A stretch of DNA of 64,000 bases from Chitinophagaceae bacterium (GTDB taxonomy: Bacteria > Bacteroidota > Bacteroidia > Chitinophagales > Chitinophagaceae), in assembly GCA_947446645.1 (NCBI GenBank), contig CANFHA010000012.1:122794-186793 (forward strand), read 5' to 3'. The position numbers and the translations under genes are program-made. Shown piece after piece: positions 18,721 through 28,758 of this stretch (positions within the stretch are counted from its first letter, which is position 1; each line of letters starts with the position of its first letter). The notes beneath the pieces are model-generated. The model did not search any database and had not been told where the DNA came from. It was given only the letters and a program-made list of their open reading frames with translations.

Positions 18721-20046
18721 TTGCCTCTGGCCACTTCTTTTCTTACAAAGAACAAAGCGCTGCAATATCCATTGTTCCGTAATTACCTGTTGCTCCGGTT
18801 TGCTATTATCATGGCGCTGAATATGCAGGCAGCCATTGTAAGCTACTATGTGTATAAGCTTACCCATGATAAGCTCGCGCTGGGAATGATCGGACTTTGG
18901 GAGGTTATACCGGCTATAGGCTTTTCTTTATTCTCAGGGCACTTTGTAGATCTTAAGGAAAAGAGAACCTTGCTAATGCAATGCACTATAGGATATCTTT
19001 TGCTCTCCGCATTCTTTGTATTGCTTGCTTGGCCCAGGCTGCAGGGGGGTATTTCGTCGCAGGGCATCCTATGGCTTATTTACGGAGGCATATTCATTGG
19101 TGGGGCGCTCAGGGCATTTCTAAGTCCGGCTTCCTTTGCGCTAATGGGGATGCTGGTACCGCGTGATCTGTACCCCAATGCCACAACCTGGAGCAGCACG
19201 TCCTGGCAGATTGGTGCCGTAGTAGGTCCATTACTAGGAGGCTTTATGATAGCCATAGGTGGCTTCGAGGTTAGTCTGGTCAGCGTTTTTGCTATTGAAC
19301 TTGTGTCTTTTGTTGCCTTGTTGCGTATTCCTAAGCAGCAAATATTAAAGAAAGAGAAAGAGCCTATCATGAAGAGTCTGGGGGAAGGCATCAAATTCGT
19401 ATTTAGTACCCAGATCATATTAGCGGCGCTATCTCTTGATATGTTTGCCGTTCTTTTTGGTGGCGCAGTGGCGCTACTGCCTGTATATGCCGATGATGTA
19501 CTTAAAGTAGGTGAAGTAGGATATGGCTGGATGCGGGCAGCCCCAGCCATTGGGTCTGTCATCACATTATTTGCCCTTTCTTTTGTTCCATTGAAAAAAG
19601 CACCGGGCATAAAGTTACTAGTTTGTATAGCCGGCTTCGGTATTACCACTATTTTTTTTGGCTACTGCGGTGTGCTAGGTGGCAGCGTGCCCTTGTTTTC
19701 CATTGCCGGTTTCGGCGTCTCAGGGGGCTTTATTATTGCGTTTACTATGTTGCTGGCTGGCGGGCTATTTGATGCTGTCAGTGTTGTTATACGAGGAACT
19801 ATTTTGCAATTATACACGCCCGACAGTATGCGGGGAAGGGTAGCTGCAGTTAATACAATGTTCATCAGCTCGTCAAATGAGCTTGGTGCCATGGAGAGTG
19901 GAATTACCGCGCGCTGGATAGGAACCGTGCCGGCAGTAGTTTTGGGCGGCTGCCTTACACTGGTCGTAGTAGGTGTTACCTGGTTTGCCGCACCCATGCT
20001 CAGGAGGCTGAATATGCATGCCGATGCGGACGAAAAGCCTGCATAG
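18721..20046 (+). CDS. MFS transporter (EntS/MFS_3-like)
   Basis: About 441 residues with ~12 hydrophobic helices. Motifs GLWEVIPAIGFSLFSGHFVDLKEKR (loop between helices 2 and 3) and the TPDSMRGRVAAVNTMF loop are typical of the enterobactin-exporter-like MFS_3 subgroup. The first ATG (near 18811) would remove part of helix 1, so a non-ATG start is needed. TTG 18721 is chosen because TTG 18697 overlaps TAGTTTTG (18692-18699), a good -7 promoter box. Substrate unknown; the gene is alone and divergent from the permease gene. Confidence 0.85.
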   Translation: MPLATSFLTKNKALQYPLFRNYLLLRFAIIMALNMQAAIVSYYVYKLTHDKLALGMIGLWEVIPAIGFSLFSGHFVDLKEKRTLLMQCTIGYLLLSAFFVLLAWPRLQGGISSQGILWLIYGGIFIGGALRAFLSPASFALMGMLVPRDLYPNATTWSSTSWQIGAVVGPLLGGFMIAIGGFEVSLVSVFAIELVSFVALLRIPKQQILKKEKEPIMKSLGEGIKFVFSTQIILAALSLDMFAVLFGGAVALLPVYADDVLKVGEVGYGWMRAAPAIGSVITLFALSFVPLKKAPGIKLLVCIAGFGITTIFFGYCGVLGGSVPLFSIAGFGVSGGFIIAFTMLLAGGLFDAVSVVIRGTILQLYTPDSMRGRVAAVNTMFISSSNELGAMESGITARWIGTVPAVVLGGCLTLVVVGVTWFAAPMLRRLNMHADADEKPA

Positions 20047-20150
20047 CAAAGAAATTTAATGAAAGAGTTGCAAAGTTTCAGTTCCTTTGCAGGAAATTCG
20101 CGCGATTTTTACTATTTTACAGCTAAATACAGGTAGAAAAGGCATAGAGC

Positions 20151-20576
20151 ATGAGAAGGTTACTACTTACTCTTATTGTAATAATAACTGTTGCATCGTT
20201 GGGGGGCTGTTATAAAGATATTCAGCGCAAAAAGCGGGCTGATATTCTCGTAGGCCACACTTGGTACCTAAAAAAGCTATCGGTAAATAACGAGATACTT
20301 ACAGATTCCTGCTACCTGTCAGAAACAATGACCTTTAAGAAGGATAGTTCTGGCAATCGCCACTTCAGTATGCTTTGCAAGGCCGGCGCGAAAACAGACC
20401 TCAAATTTCGCTGGACCCTCCCCGGTGACTGGCAATTTATGTATCATTATAATCTTGGCGGCGTGAAGGATTCTAATTTTGTATTCCGTATCTGGGCAAA
20501 TAATGAAGATAGCCTGGTGGTAGGAACTATACACAACGGCATTGGAATTTACTCTATATATACCTCGTTTCCATAA
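20151..20576 (+). CDS. Lipocalin-like lipoprotein
   Basis: 141 residues. The N terminus is a lipoprotein signal with lipobox ending VASLGGC at residue 20. The mature part (HTWYLKKLSVN, ETMTFKKDSSG, WRFTL-like strands) fits the small lipocalin-like beta-barrel lipoproteins common in this phylum. No partner gene is obvious; the next gene is the ECF sigma factor 140 bases downstream. Function unknown. Confidence 0.65.
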   Translation: MRRLLLTLIVIITVASLGGCYKDIQRKKRADILVGHTWYLKKLSVNNEILTDSCYLSETMTFKKDSSGNRHFSMLCKAGAKTDLKFRWTLPGDWQFMYHYNLGGVKDSNFVFRIWANNEDSLVVGTIHNGIGIYSIYTSFP

Positions 20577-20716
20577 GCGCCATATATCACACTTTTGTCA
20601 TTTCAATTCCTGGTTGCCACAATTTTCGTAAATTTAATGTGTTTTCCCTAGGTCTACCCAACCCTTTCCGATACGGATCGGTCTATAGTAGTGTTTAGTA
20701 TTAATAACCAATATAC

Positions 20717-21292
20717 TTGTCTATAGCTTTGGCATATACTTTAACTGGCCATGCAACTGAGTTAGAACAGCTCATTCAGGGCTGTATTCGCAACGAAAGA
20801 GGCGCACAGGAGAAGTTATATCGGTTATTTTACCCCAAAATGATGGCCCTCGTCAAGCGGTACATAGATCATGAAATGCAGGCTGAAGAGATAATGAACA
20901 ATGGTTTTTTACGCGCTTTTCAGAAAGTAAAGCAGTACAATTTCCAGGGATCGTTTGAAGGGTGGCTCAGAAAGATCGTTTTTCATGCCGTGGCCGACTA
21001 TGTGAAGCAGAACACGAGATATTCAGAAAAAGTGGTACTGGTAGAAAAGGATGAGTGTGTACATAAGGACCATGCAGACAGGCTGTATTACGATCAACTG
21101 CTGAAATTGGTACAGGCATTGCCAGATGCCACCCGCACCGTTTTTAATATGTATGTTATGGAGGGGTTCACTCACAAAGAAATAGGGAACATGCTGGGTA
21201 TAAGTGAGGGAACATCAAAGTGGCATCTGTCGGAAGGTAGAAGAGTATTAAAAGAAAAAATAGAAAAGGCCGAATTGCATTTAAAAGCGTAA
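20717..21292 (+). CDS. ECF-type RNA polymerase sigma factor
   Basis: About 191 residues with region 2 (LYRLFYPKMMALVKRYI ... AEEIMNNGFLRAFQKVKQY) and region 4 (GFTHKEIGNMLGISEGTSKWHLSEGRRVL helix-turn-helix). It redirects RNA polymerase to an envelope-related regulon. The start is uncertain: no ATG is in frame before region 2, so TTG 20717 or another rare codon must be used; TAGCTTTG at 20724-20731 looks like a -7 box inside this start. The next gene encodes a dual-membrane protein that is its probable anti-sigma partner. Confidence 0.92.
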   Translation: MSIALAYTLTGHATELEQLIQGCIRNERGAQEKLYRLFYPKMMALVKRYIDHEMQAEEIMNNGFLRAFQKVKQYNFQGSFEGWLRKIVFHAVADYVKQNTRYSEKVVLVEKDECVHKDHADRLYYDQLLKLVQALPDATRTVFNMYVMEGFTHKEIGNMLGISEGTSKWHLSEGRRVLKEKIEKAELHLKA

Positions 21293-21401
21293 GTATAAAA
21301 TTCTGTAAGCATTGATGTTTCGATACTTATCAGAAAATTGGTAATAAACAGACCTCGGTGGTTGACAGGGATTAAACATTTTAAAACAAAAATTTATCCA
21401 T

Positions 21402-23828
21402 ATGGATAAAAATTTCATTAGTATCGATGACCTGGTGAGGCAGCGATTGGAAGGTGAGGAGGAGCGGGAGCGTCCTGCGGGATGGTTGCAAATGCGCGAT
21501 CTGCTGGACAAGGAGATGCCACAGGTAAGGCGAGGATTTTACTGGCGCCGCACTTTTGGTGCTGTAGCGCTGCTTTTACTTGCTACCTCTATAAGTGTCG
21601 GCGGTTTTATGTTCGCTTCCGCTATTAAGGGCGATAATGCAACAGCTGCGAACAGCAAACCGGTCAATAATTCCTTACCAATCTCAAATACGACTTCGAT
21701 TAACGATAACAGGAAAGTTATAAGTGCGAATGAAATAAAAGCGACCCCCGGGTTAGCTAAAGGCGATGCTGTACCTGCTCATAAGTCTACAGCCAATAAT
21801 AAAACAACAAGCGGCATATCTTCTCTCAAAAGCGACCAGGCTAAAAAGCAAACTACAAGTACGGCGGAACCAGTAACCGAGGCAAGTAAAATAGCCGCAG
21901 TGAACAACACGCCAGCAAATAATGTAAAAGAAAGTAGTAACTCAAACACCGCAGCCTCTAAAAGTAATGCTAACAGCAGCGATGCCTCTACGGGCTATTC
22001 CACCGCAGTTAGCAATGACGTAAAGCCAACCGACGAAGCAATTGTATTATCAGAAGCGGGAAATAAGAATGCAGACAAAAAGATTGCAGGTAAAAAACAC
22101 ACTAAGTCGGTAGCTCCCAAGCTTGCAGCAAACACTAATGGCCCCAAAGCAACACGTGAAAAATCAGTTGCTGTCACAAGCAAGCATCCTGATGCTAACA
22201 AACATAATGCGGATAAGGCCGATGCGCAGAAAAAGCAATTTCTTACAAAGTTGATTACAGCGAATGAAGCAAATAAAAAAGCTGCCAAAATGCATCAAAA
22301 AGTTGCAGCAAAGCAGTTGGCTGGTGTAAGTAGTGCAATTAGCAAAAAAGCTAATAAAACCATTAAGGCAATAGACAGCGATAAATCAGCCCCATCGAAA
22401 GATGGACAGGCTCCGGAGGAAACAACAGCATCTGGATCGCCAGCTTACGTTGCTGAAGATGCGAAAGACTTTGCTGTAGCACAGAATACGCAGCATACAC
22501 GTAAAAATAAGTTAGAAAAAGCTAAGAAAACAACGGGTATTAACACGGCTGATATAGCTCTCGGGTCGGGTACTCCAACCACGAAAGCTCCTGGTGCTAT
22601 TGCCGCTTCGCGCGTCGAAGATGAAACCGATCTGCCGGTTACCAGCCCACGTAAGAATGCTGCGCAGGGAAAACGTCGCACAGGAGATTCTCCTGTTGGC
22701 AGCAAGGGTACTAATACAGTCCATGACAATAAATGGTCAGGTAATGCACATAACACCACAAAACCGGTTACCGGCAGTGCTGAAATAAAGGAGCTTGCCG
22801 CAGCCAAAGTTGAAAGAAGGACTATTGACAGGGTGACAATGACAGAGCATTATATAAAAACGTCTGCTCATGACGGCTACTTCTTGTTGGACACAATTTC
22901 TATTGACCAATTCACCCCGGCTCTCGCTGCCAATACACCAGATCCTCATCACCCTAATGGCGCCCGTAAAAACGAAAGTGCAAAAGAAGATGACGACAAC
23001 TCATCTGAAAGCTCAGGTGCTCTTGCATCTGCTAACGCAACTATAGTGCCAGGTGCGGCAACCGCAGCATCCGGAAAGAGTGGCCTGGGTACAAAGCAAA
23101 CCCAGTCTTCAAAGGGTAGCGGCGCATCAACTGTCGAGAAACTTAGTGCTACCTTCAATGATGTAAAGTATCATGTAGCCGGCATGCAGTTTTCGCCGGG
23201 CCTCACTGCCGGCATCAATGGTACATTCTTCGGTCCTAACAGTTTCAAAGGGTTCCAGTTTGGCTTCACGGGTAACTTCACTTTCAGCGAGTCTATTGGC
23301 ATCATGACCGAGCTGAAATATTTCCACCGGATCAATAATAACTATACGCTCAATGATAACTATTACACCTACACTCAGGCAGGCGGCGGAATGTGGAGCA
23401 AGCAACTGTCATCAACCTCATATAGTTTCTCTACGCTGCATAGCATAGAGCTGCCTGTCTCTATTCGTTACAGTATGAGTCACTTTACATTCTATGCCGG
23501 AGGCAATTTTGTATACAGCTTCGCCATCAACTCAGGTGCATCTGTTCAGCCCAATAATACAGCTCCGGTACTGGTAGCTGCAATCGGCAATGACAATGCT
23601 CCAAAGCTGCATAACGACGACTTCAATTCCAGGCTTGGTATGGGTTATCTGGTTGGTCTGTCCTATGAGGTTCGTCCGAACGTTACGCTTGATTTCCGTA
23701 GCGTGCAGACTGTGTGGGATAACTCGGGCTCGAAGGGTGCCAAATATATCTCTAACCAACTTTACCGGAGCCCATCGTTCCAGGTGTCGATTGGCTATAG
23801 ATTAGGAGGCAACAAAAAGAGAGATTAG
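21402..23828 (+). CDS. Dma-like dual-membrane-spanning anti-sigma factor
   Basis: 808 residues. Residues 1-50 are cytoplasmic and charged (MDKNFISIDDLVRQRLEGEE), 51-73 form an inner-membrane helix, about 75-580 are a low-complexity Lys/Ala/Asn/Ser/Thr-rich linker likely disordered in the periplasm, and ~590-808 form an outer-membrane beta-barrel of the PorT/OmpA-like kind (alternating aromatic strands such as GLTAGINGTFFG, FTFYAGGNFVYSF and a final VSIGYRLGG). This matches the architecture described for Dma anti-sigma factors of Bacteroides. The gene follows an ECF sigma gene after 110 bases. Binding to that sigma factor is inferred, not shown. Confidence 0.75.
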   Translation: MDKNFISIDDLVRQRLEGEEERERPAGWLQMRDLLDKEMPQVRRGFYWRRTFGAVALLLLATSISVGGFMFASAIKGDNATAANSKPVNNSLPISNTTSINDNRKVISANEIKATPGLAKGDAVPAHKSTANNKTTSGISSLKSDQAKKQTTSTAEPVTEASKIAAVNNTPANNVKESSNSNTAASKSNANSSDASTGYSTAVSNDVKPTDEAIVLSEAGNKNADKKIAGKKHTKSVAPKLAANTNGPKATREKSVAVTSKHPDANKHNADKADAQKKQFLTKLITANEANKKAAKMHQKVAAKQLAGVSSAISKKANKTIKAIDSDKSAPSKDGQAPEETTASGSPAYVAEDAKDFAVAQNTQHTRKNKLEKAKKTTGINTADIALGSGTPTTKAPGAIAASRVEDETDLPVTSPRKNAAQGKRRTGDSPVGSKGTNTVHDNKWSGNAHNTTKPVTGSAEIKELAAAKVERRTIDRVTMTEHYIKTSAHDGYFLLDTISIDQFTPALAANTPDPHHPNGARKNESAKEDDDNSSESSGALASANATIVPGAATAASGKSGLGTKQTQSSKGSGASTVEKLSATFNDVKYHVAGMQFSPGLTAGINGTFFGPNSFKGFQFGFTGNFTFSESIGIMTELKYFHRINNNYTLNDNYYTYTQAGGGMWSKQLSSTSYSFSTLHSIELPVSIRYSMSHFTFYAGGNFVYSFAINSGASVQPNNTAPVLVAAIGNDNAPKLHNDDFNSRLGMGYLVGLSYEVRPNVTLDFRSVQTVWDNSGSKGAKYISNQLYRSPSFQVSIGYRLGGNKKRD

Positions 23829-23935
23829 CATTTGAGTGCGCCGTTTCAGGCTTAATAGAAGTTTAGTATTGGTGTAAATAATAGTGAATAAAAACCAGAA
23901 AGATCTGCGGATACCCCGGTAGATGCGGATAAGAG

Positions 23936-23969
23936 AAACCTGAACGTGTGCGCGCTCGGGTTTTTTCTT
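23936..23969 (+). terminator. Terminator after the Dma-like gene
   Basis: Arms AAACCTGA and TCGGGTTT (with one G-U pair) around a ~12-base loop, followed by a T-rich tail. The rest of the 382-base gap up to 24210 shows no gene. Confidence 0.75.
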
Positions 23970-24210
23970 TTTTAGCTGAGGCGCATAAAACGCCAGGCTA
24001 CACCAAAGTCGCAGTTTCTTTTCTGAAGTTCCCATCTGCATGTCTTGGACCTGAAGCCAATCTGTATGCCAAACAAGGTCATTTAAGCCCGGCGGGCTCC
24101 GGGTTTATAGTAAAAACAACAAAAGATTAAGAATACAGGTTGCACGCACAGATTATTAAACCTGATATTTGCGCCCATTCCGGCACACGCCACACACTTA
24201 AATAAATTAA

Positions 24211-26526
24211 ATGAAGCACACCTCCATTCTCGTGTTCCTGCTGCTGTTTGCAATTTTCTCCCAGGCACAGGACAAAAGTACACATACCATAAGCGGCACC
24301 ATAAAAGATAAAAACACTGGCGAGACACTTATAGGCGCTGTAGTAAAAGTAGAAGACAAGTCCATAGGCACCACTACCAATGAGTACGGGTTTTACTCGC
24401 TTTCACTGCCAGCAGGCAACTATGTGCTCAAGGTGGCCTATATGGGTTATGTGGAGCAGACACAAACAGTTGTGCTGAATAAAGACTACAAGCTCAATGT
24501 ATCGCTTGTAGCTGAGGGCAAGCAACTGGCAGAAGTAGTGGTGCACAGCAAAGCAAGAAATGACAACGTGACCTCTGCGCAGATGGGCATGAATACGCTT
24601 AATGTAAAAGAATTAAGTGCGCTGCCTGTGCTGTTTGGCGAAAAGGATGTGCTGAAAATAATACAACTGCTGCCGGGTGTAAAGTCGGCAGGAGATGGCA
24701 ACAGTGGCTTTTTTGTAAGAGGCGGCGCTGCCGACCAGAACCTGATATTGCTGGATGAGGCAGTGGTATACAACCCCTCGCACCTGCTGGGTTTCTTTTC
24801 CGTGTTCAACTCTGATGCTATTAAGAATCTTACCCTTTACAAAGGCAATGAGCCGGCGCAGTATGGCGGCCGCCTCTCATCGGTGATGGATATAAAGATG
24901 AATGACGGCAACGACCAGTCTTACCATGCAAGTGGCGGCATAGGCCTTATCTCCTCCAGGCTGAATGTGGAAGGGCCTATAGTGCAGGACAAAGGCTCCT
25001 TCCTGGTGAGCGCAAGGCGTACTTATGCCGATGTGTTCCTGGCTTTTTCAAATGATGAGAACATCAGGAAGACCAAGCTGTATTTTTACGACTTCAATGC
25101 CAAGCTGAACTATAAGCTGTCGGACAACGACAGGGTCTATTTATCAGGTTACTACGGTAAGGATGTGCTGGGCCTGGGCGACCTCTTCGGCATCAACTGG
25201 GGCAATGCTACCAGCACTCTGCGGTGGAACCACATATTCAGCCCCAAACTGTTCTCCAACACATCCCTGATATACAGCAACTACGACTATAAGATAAACA
25301 TAAACACTGCCGGTTTTAATGCCAGCATACTCTCCGTCATCCGCGACTGGAACCTGAAAGAAGAGCTAAAATACTATATCAACCCCAACAATGCTTTGTC
25401 TTTCGGGCTCAACTCTGTGTACCACACCATTACCCCGGGTCAGTTTGAAGGCACCATCACCGCGCCTGCACAGCCCAAAACACACTCATGGGAAAATGCA
25501 GTATTCGTCACCGACAACTGGAAGGCAACATCCAAACTGAATTTCGACCTGGGCATAAGGCTCAGCACATTCTCCTACTTCGGCGGCGACAACAAATTTT
25601 ATAACCTGGACGCGAACCACAATATAACAGATACACTTACCTATGGCGCCGGGCAAATAGTGAATACGTATGTGAACCCTGAGCCACGTGTATCTGCAAG
25701 CTACCAGCTGGGCGAGTCTTCATCCATCAAGGCGGCCTATGCTCGGAATACGCAGTACCTGCACCTGCTATCTAACTCCACCACCAGCAACCCTACCGAC
25801 AAGTGGGTGGCGAGCAACAACATCATTAAGCCGGAGATAGCCGACCAGTTATCGCTGGGCTATGCACGCAACTTTAAAGACAACATCTATGAGTGCAGCG
25901 CAGAAACCTACTACAAAGCCATGCAAAACCAGGTAGACTACAAGGACAATGCGCAGGTACTTACCAACGATGCTATAGAGCCGCAACTCCGCTTTGGGCA
26001 GGGGCGGGCATATGGTATAGAATTGCTGGCTAAGAAAAATGAAGGCAGGTTCACAGGATGGGTGTCCTATACATTATCGCGAACAGAGGTGCAGATAGAT
26101 GGCATAAACAAGAATGCCTGGTACCCAGCCCACCAGGACCAAACGCACAACTTCTCTGTGGTAGGCATGTACAAGCTATCTAAAAAATGGACCGTGTCGG
26201 CCGACTTTGTGTACTATACCGGCAATGCCGTCACCTTCCCAAGCGGTAAGTACATGGTGGATAACCAGGTGGTATTTTACTATACCGAAAGGAACGCCTA
26301 CCGGGTGCCTGCCTACCACCGGCTTGACCTCGGGGCCACTTGCAAGCTAAGGGAGCGCAAGCATTTTTCTTCAGAGCTTTCCTTCAGCCTGTATAATGCG
26401 TATGGCCATGCCAACCCATACACCATCACCTTCCAGGAAGACCCTAATGATGCCAGTAAAACACAGGCATTGCAAACGTCCCTGTTCAAATGGGTGCCTT
26501 CTATTTCTTACAACTTTAAATTTTGA
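24211..26526 (+). CDS. TonB-dependent outer-membrane receptor
   Basis: 771 residues. A signal peptide (1-19, ending FSQAQ) precedes a carboxypeptidase-regulatory-like domain (HTISGTIKDKNTGETLIGA, residues ~25-105), a plug domain with SGFFVRGGAADQNLILLDE (~125-225) and a 22-strand beta-barrel ending in an aromatic residue (SYNFKF). It imports or binds a large ligand using TonB energy. The next gene encodes a DUF4249 lipoprotein that overlaps or abuts it, a pair common in this phylum. Ligand cannot be deduced; lack of a glycan-utilisation locus suggests no polysaccharide link. Confidence 0.93.
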   Translation: MKHTSILVFLLLFAIFSQAQDKSTHTISGTIKDKNTGETLIGAVVKVEDKSIGTTTNEYGFYSLSLPAGNYVLKVAYMGYVEQTQTVVLNKDYKLNVSLVAEGKQLAEVVVHSKARNDNVTSAQMGMNTLNVKELSALPVLFGEKDVLKIIQLLPGVKSAGDGNSGFFVRGGAADQNLILLDEAVVYNPSHLLGFFSVFNSDAIKNLTLYKGNEPAQYGGRLSSVMDIKMNDGNDQSYHASGGIGLISSRLNVEGPIVQDKGSFLVSARRTYADVFLAFSNDENIRKTKLYFYDFNAKLNYKLSDNDRVYLSGYYGKDVLGLGDLFGINWGNATSTLRWNHIFSPKLFSNTSLIYSNYDYKININTAGFNASILSVIRDWNLKEELKYYINPNNALSFGLNSVYHTITPGQFEGTITAPAQPKTHSWENAVFVTDNWKATSKLNFDLGIRLSTFSYFGGDNKFYNLDANHNITDTLTYGAGQIVNTYVNPEPRVSASYQLGESSSIKAAYARNTQYLHLLSNSTTSNPTDKWVASNNIIKPEIADQLSLGYARNFKDNIYECSAETYYKAMQNQVDYKDNAQVLTNDAIEPQLRFGQGRAYGIELLAKKNEGRFTGWVSYTLSRTEVQIDGINKNAWYPAHQDQTHNFSVVGMYKLSKKWTVSADFVYYTGNAVTFPSGKYMVDNQVVFYYTERNAYRVPAYHRLDLGATCKLRERKHFSSELSFSLYNAYGHANPYTITFQEDPNDASKTQALQTSLFKWVPSISYNFKF

Positions 26527-26534
26527 TCTTTTAT

Positions 26535-27311
26535 ATGAAAGGCTTTATAACGTTCTCCGCATTGTTGCTGCTCACTACCTGCTTTTCTTGCCGCAAGGTC
26601 ATCAAAGTAGATCTCAACTCATCATCGCCCCGGTATGTTATAGAAGGCAATGTTACCGACCAGCCCGGCCCCTACCATGTAAGTATCACCAAGTCAGTCA
26701 ACTTTGACCAGGACAATAATTTCCCCGGCGTTAGCAATGCCCAGGTGGTCATCACTGATGTAACGTCAAACATTACAGACACACTTACTGAGGAAAGTAC
26801 AGGCTACTACACTACACATTTCATTACTGGGGTACAAGGGCATACGTATAGCCTCAGCGTAGCCTCTGGCAGTAATGTATTCCAGGCTACCTCCACCATC
26901 CCTCCTGCTGTACGCATAGACGGCATATATACAGAGAAGGCTCTGTTTGGAGACAACCCTAATACGGTGCTGGTGTTCAACGATCCGGTAGGCACGGGTA
27001 ATTATTACCACATGCTCCTAAGCGTAGGCGACAGCACATCTACCAATTTAACTATTATAGATGATGCCCTGCAGGACGGGCACAAAGTATTGTGGCCGCT
27101 GCGCAGCGATATAAAAATAGTTACCGGCGACACTATAACAGTGGAATTTCAATGCATTGATAAAAGAGTATTCCAGTTTTACCGCGATCTTCAATTAACC
27201 GAAGGGCAGAATTCTGCCGCACCTGCTAATCCGCAAAGCAATATTTCCGGTGGTGCATTAGGCTACTTTAGTGCGCATACCGTTGATAGGATGAAGGTTG
27301 TAGCGCCATAA
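26535..27311 (+). CDS. DUF4249 surface lipoprotein, partner of the TonB receptor
   Basis: 258 residues with a lipoprotein signal (lipobox near LLTTCFSC) and repeated short strands (RYVIEGNVTDQPGPYHVSIT, NFPGVSNAQVVITDV) typical of DUF4249, the family that nearly always follows a carboxypeptidase-regulatory-type TonB receptor. ATG 26535 is taken as the start; it lies 8 bases after the receptor stop. The C terminus (AHTVDRMKVVA) fits the family end. Probably a surface ligand-capture partner; function unproven. Confidence 0.85.
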   Translation: MKGFITFSALLLLTTCFSCRKVIKVDLNSSSPRYVIEGNVTDQPGPYHVSITKSVNFDQDNNFPGVSNAQVVITDVTSNITDTLTEESTGYYTTHFITGVQGHTYSLSVASGSNVFQATSTIPPAVRIDGIYTEKALFGDNPNTVLVFNDPVGTGNYYHMLLSVGDSTSTNLTIIDDALQDGHKVLWPLRSDIKIVTGDTITVEFQCIDKRVFQFYRDLQLTEGQNSAAPANPQSNISGGALGYFSAHTVDRMKVVAP

Positions 27312-27336
27312 TCCAGTAAAGGTGGTGGGTGAAAAG

Positions 27337-28119
27337 TTATGACTCGTTACCCATCGCAGCATTTTTCATCTGCTTCGTTGTTTCACTCCCAAGGTATCTT
27401 TCGATGCCTTTTTCAATAAGGTAGATAACCGGTGTTAGAATGATAGCCATCGCAAATTTATAAGTGTAGTTCACAAGCCCTATTGCAAGCACCCGTTGGT
27501 ATGACCATCCCTTGCCGATCTTAAACGCAATAAACAGCACTATAAAGCTGTCTACCAGTTGGGAGACGATTGTAGACCCTGTAGCACGCAGCCATACATG
27601 CTTCTCCCCGGTTCTCTTTTTGATTTTGTGAAAGACCCATACATCTACTACCTGGCTTACGAGAAATGCCACAAGACTGCCGAATATGATCCACATTCCC
27701 TGCCCGAAAATTCCAACAAACGCCAGCTGCATATCGGGAACGCCGGCATCCTTTTGGCTGCCTGTCCAGAATGAAGTTTCTGCCGGCGCCTGGATAGCTA
27801 CATAAAACATCAGGAAAGCATAACTGATAAGTGTAATGGCGATGTAGGATATTCTCTTTATAGCTTTAGGTCCGAAATATTCATTGACAATATCTGTCAT
27901 CACAAATTCTATAGGCCATAACAGCACCCCACAAGTAAGCGTGAAAGTAAGCCCTTGCTCTCCCAATAAAGTAAACGGATGCGGCGTAAAGCCCAATACT
28001 TTTTCCAATGAAAAAAGTTTGCCGCCTATACACTCGGCAATAAGTGCATTTGCAACAAAAAAAGAAGCAAGCGCTACAAATAGTTTTGTAGGTTTATCGT
28101 TAAGTATTTTGTGAACCAT
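27337..28119 (-). CDS. yhhQ: Queuosine-precursor transporter (YhhQ/VUT family)
   Basis: 260 residues with about six membrane helices. Family signatures are IEFVMTDIVNEYFGPKAIKR and the RATGSTIVSQLVDSFIV segment. Members import preQ0/preQ1 for queuosine tRNA modification. It is transcribed toward the DUF4249 gene and lies divergent from the next small membrane gene. No queuosine biosynthesis genes are nearby. Confidence 0.9.
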   Translation of the reverse strand: MVHKILNDKPTKLFVALASFFVANALIAECIGGKLFSLEKVLGFTPHPFTLLGEQGLTFTLTCGVLLWPIEFVMTDIVNEYFGPKAIKRISYIAITLISYAFLMFYVAIQAPAETSFWTGSQKDAGVPDMQLAFVGIFGQGMWIIFGSLVAFLVSQVVDVWVFHKIKKRTGEKHVWLRATGSTIVSQLVDSFIVLFIAFKIGKGWSYQRVLAIGLVNYTYKFAMAIILTPVIYLIEKGIERYLGSETTKQMKNAAMGNES

Positions 28120-28231
28120 AAAGAGTGTATTGGCAATTGGCCATCATTTAAAAGTAAAGCTAAGGGATAATAGGATAAGCTGGCAAATGGTTATATGTTT
28201 CACGCTAACTTTACAAAAGCAAATCAGGAAA

Positions 28232-28654
28232 ATGAAAGCTGCAGCTAAATATGTATTGCCGGTAATAGCCGGCACAATGACAGGGATGTTCCTGATTTTT
28301 TTAGGTGAGCGACTGCTCCAGTTTAAGTACCCGTTATCATCCCCTGTTGCCGAAGGCAAACCCTCGCTGGCCGCAGCTGTTGCGGCGATGCCTAAGGAGG
28401 CGTTCCAGCTTTTGCTTGTAAACTATGCGGTGGCCTCTTTTGGCGCTGGAATAGTTGCTACATTGGTTGCCGGGAAAACCAGCCTTGTGCCGGCCGTTGT
28501 AGCGGGCATACTGCTGACCCTCGGCGGTGTGTTTAATAATATTTCTATCCCTGGTCAACCGCAATGGTTTGCCACTATTAGCCTCTTGTTGTATATTCCA
28601 TTCGCATTGTTTGGCTTTCTTATTGTAAGAAGAAAGGAGCAGCAAAGTCACTAA
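28232..28654 (+). CDS. Four-helix membrane protein of unknown function
   Basis: 140 residues with hydrophobic segments at about 8-28, 58-78, 82-102 and 113-133, and a conserved-looking GGVFNNISIPGQPQW loop before the last helix. This helix pattern is found in small Bacteroidota proteins of unknown role. ATG 28232 follows a TAACTTTA-type -7 element; an upstream in-frame ATG at 28130 is rejected because it would overlap that element and give an uncharacteristic basic leader. Confidence 0.65.
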   Translation: MKAAAKYVLPVIAGTMTGMFLIFLGERLLQFKYPLSSPVAEGKPSLAAAVAAMPKEAFQLLLVNYAVASFGAGIVATLVAGKTSLVPAVVAGILLTLGGVFNNISIPGQPQWFATISLLLYIPFALFGFLIVRRKEQQSH

Positions 28655-28758
28655 AGTTAAAATTTGGAACGAATAGTGTCTTATGTTTTACTTATTGCGA
28701 ATAATTCATAAATTACATTCCCGAAAAAGTCGGGTTTGTTTCATGTAATCAGGTTTTT

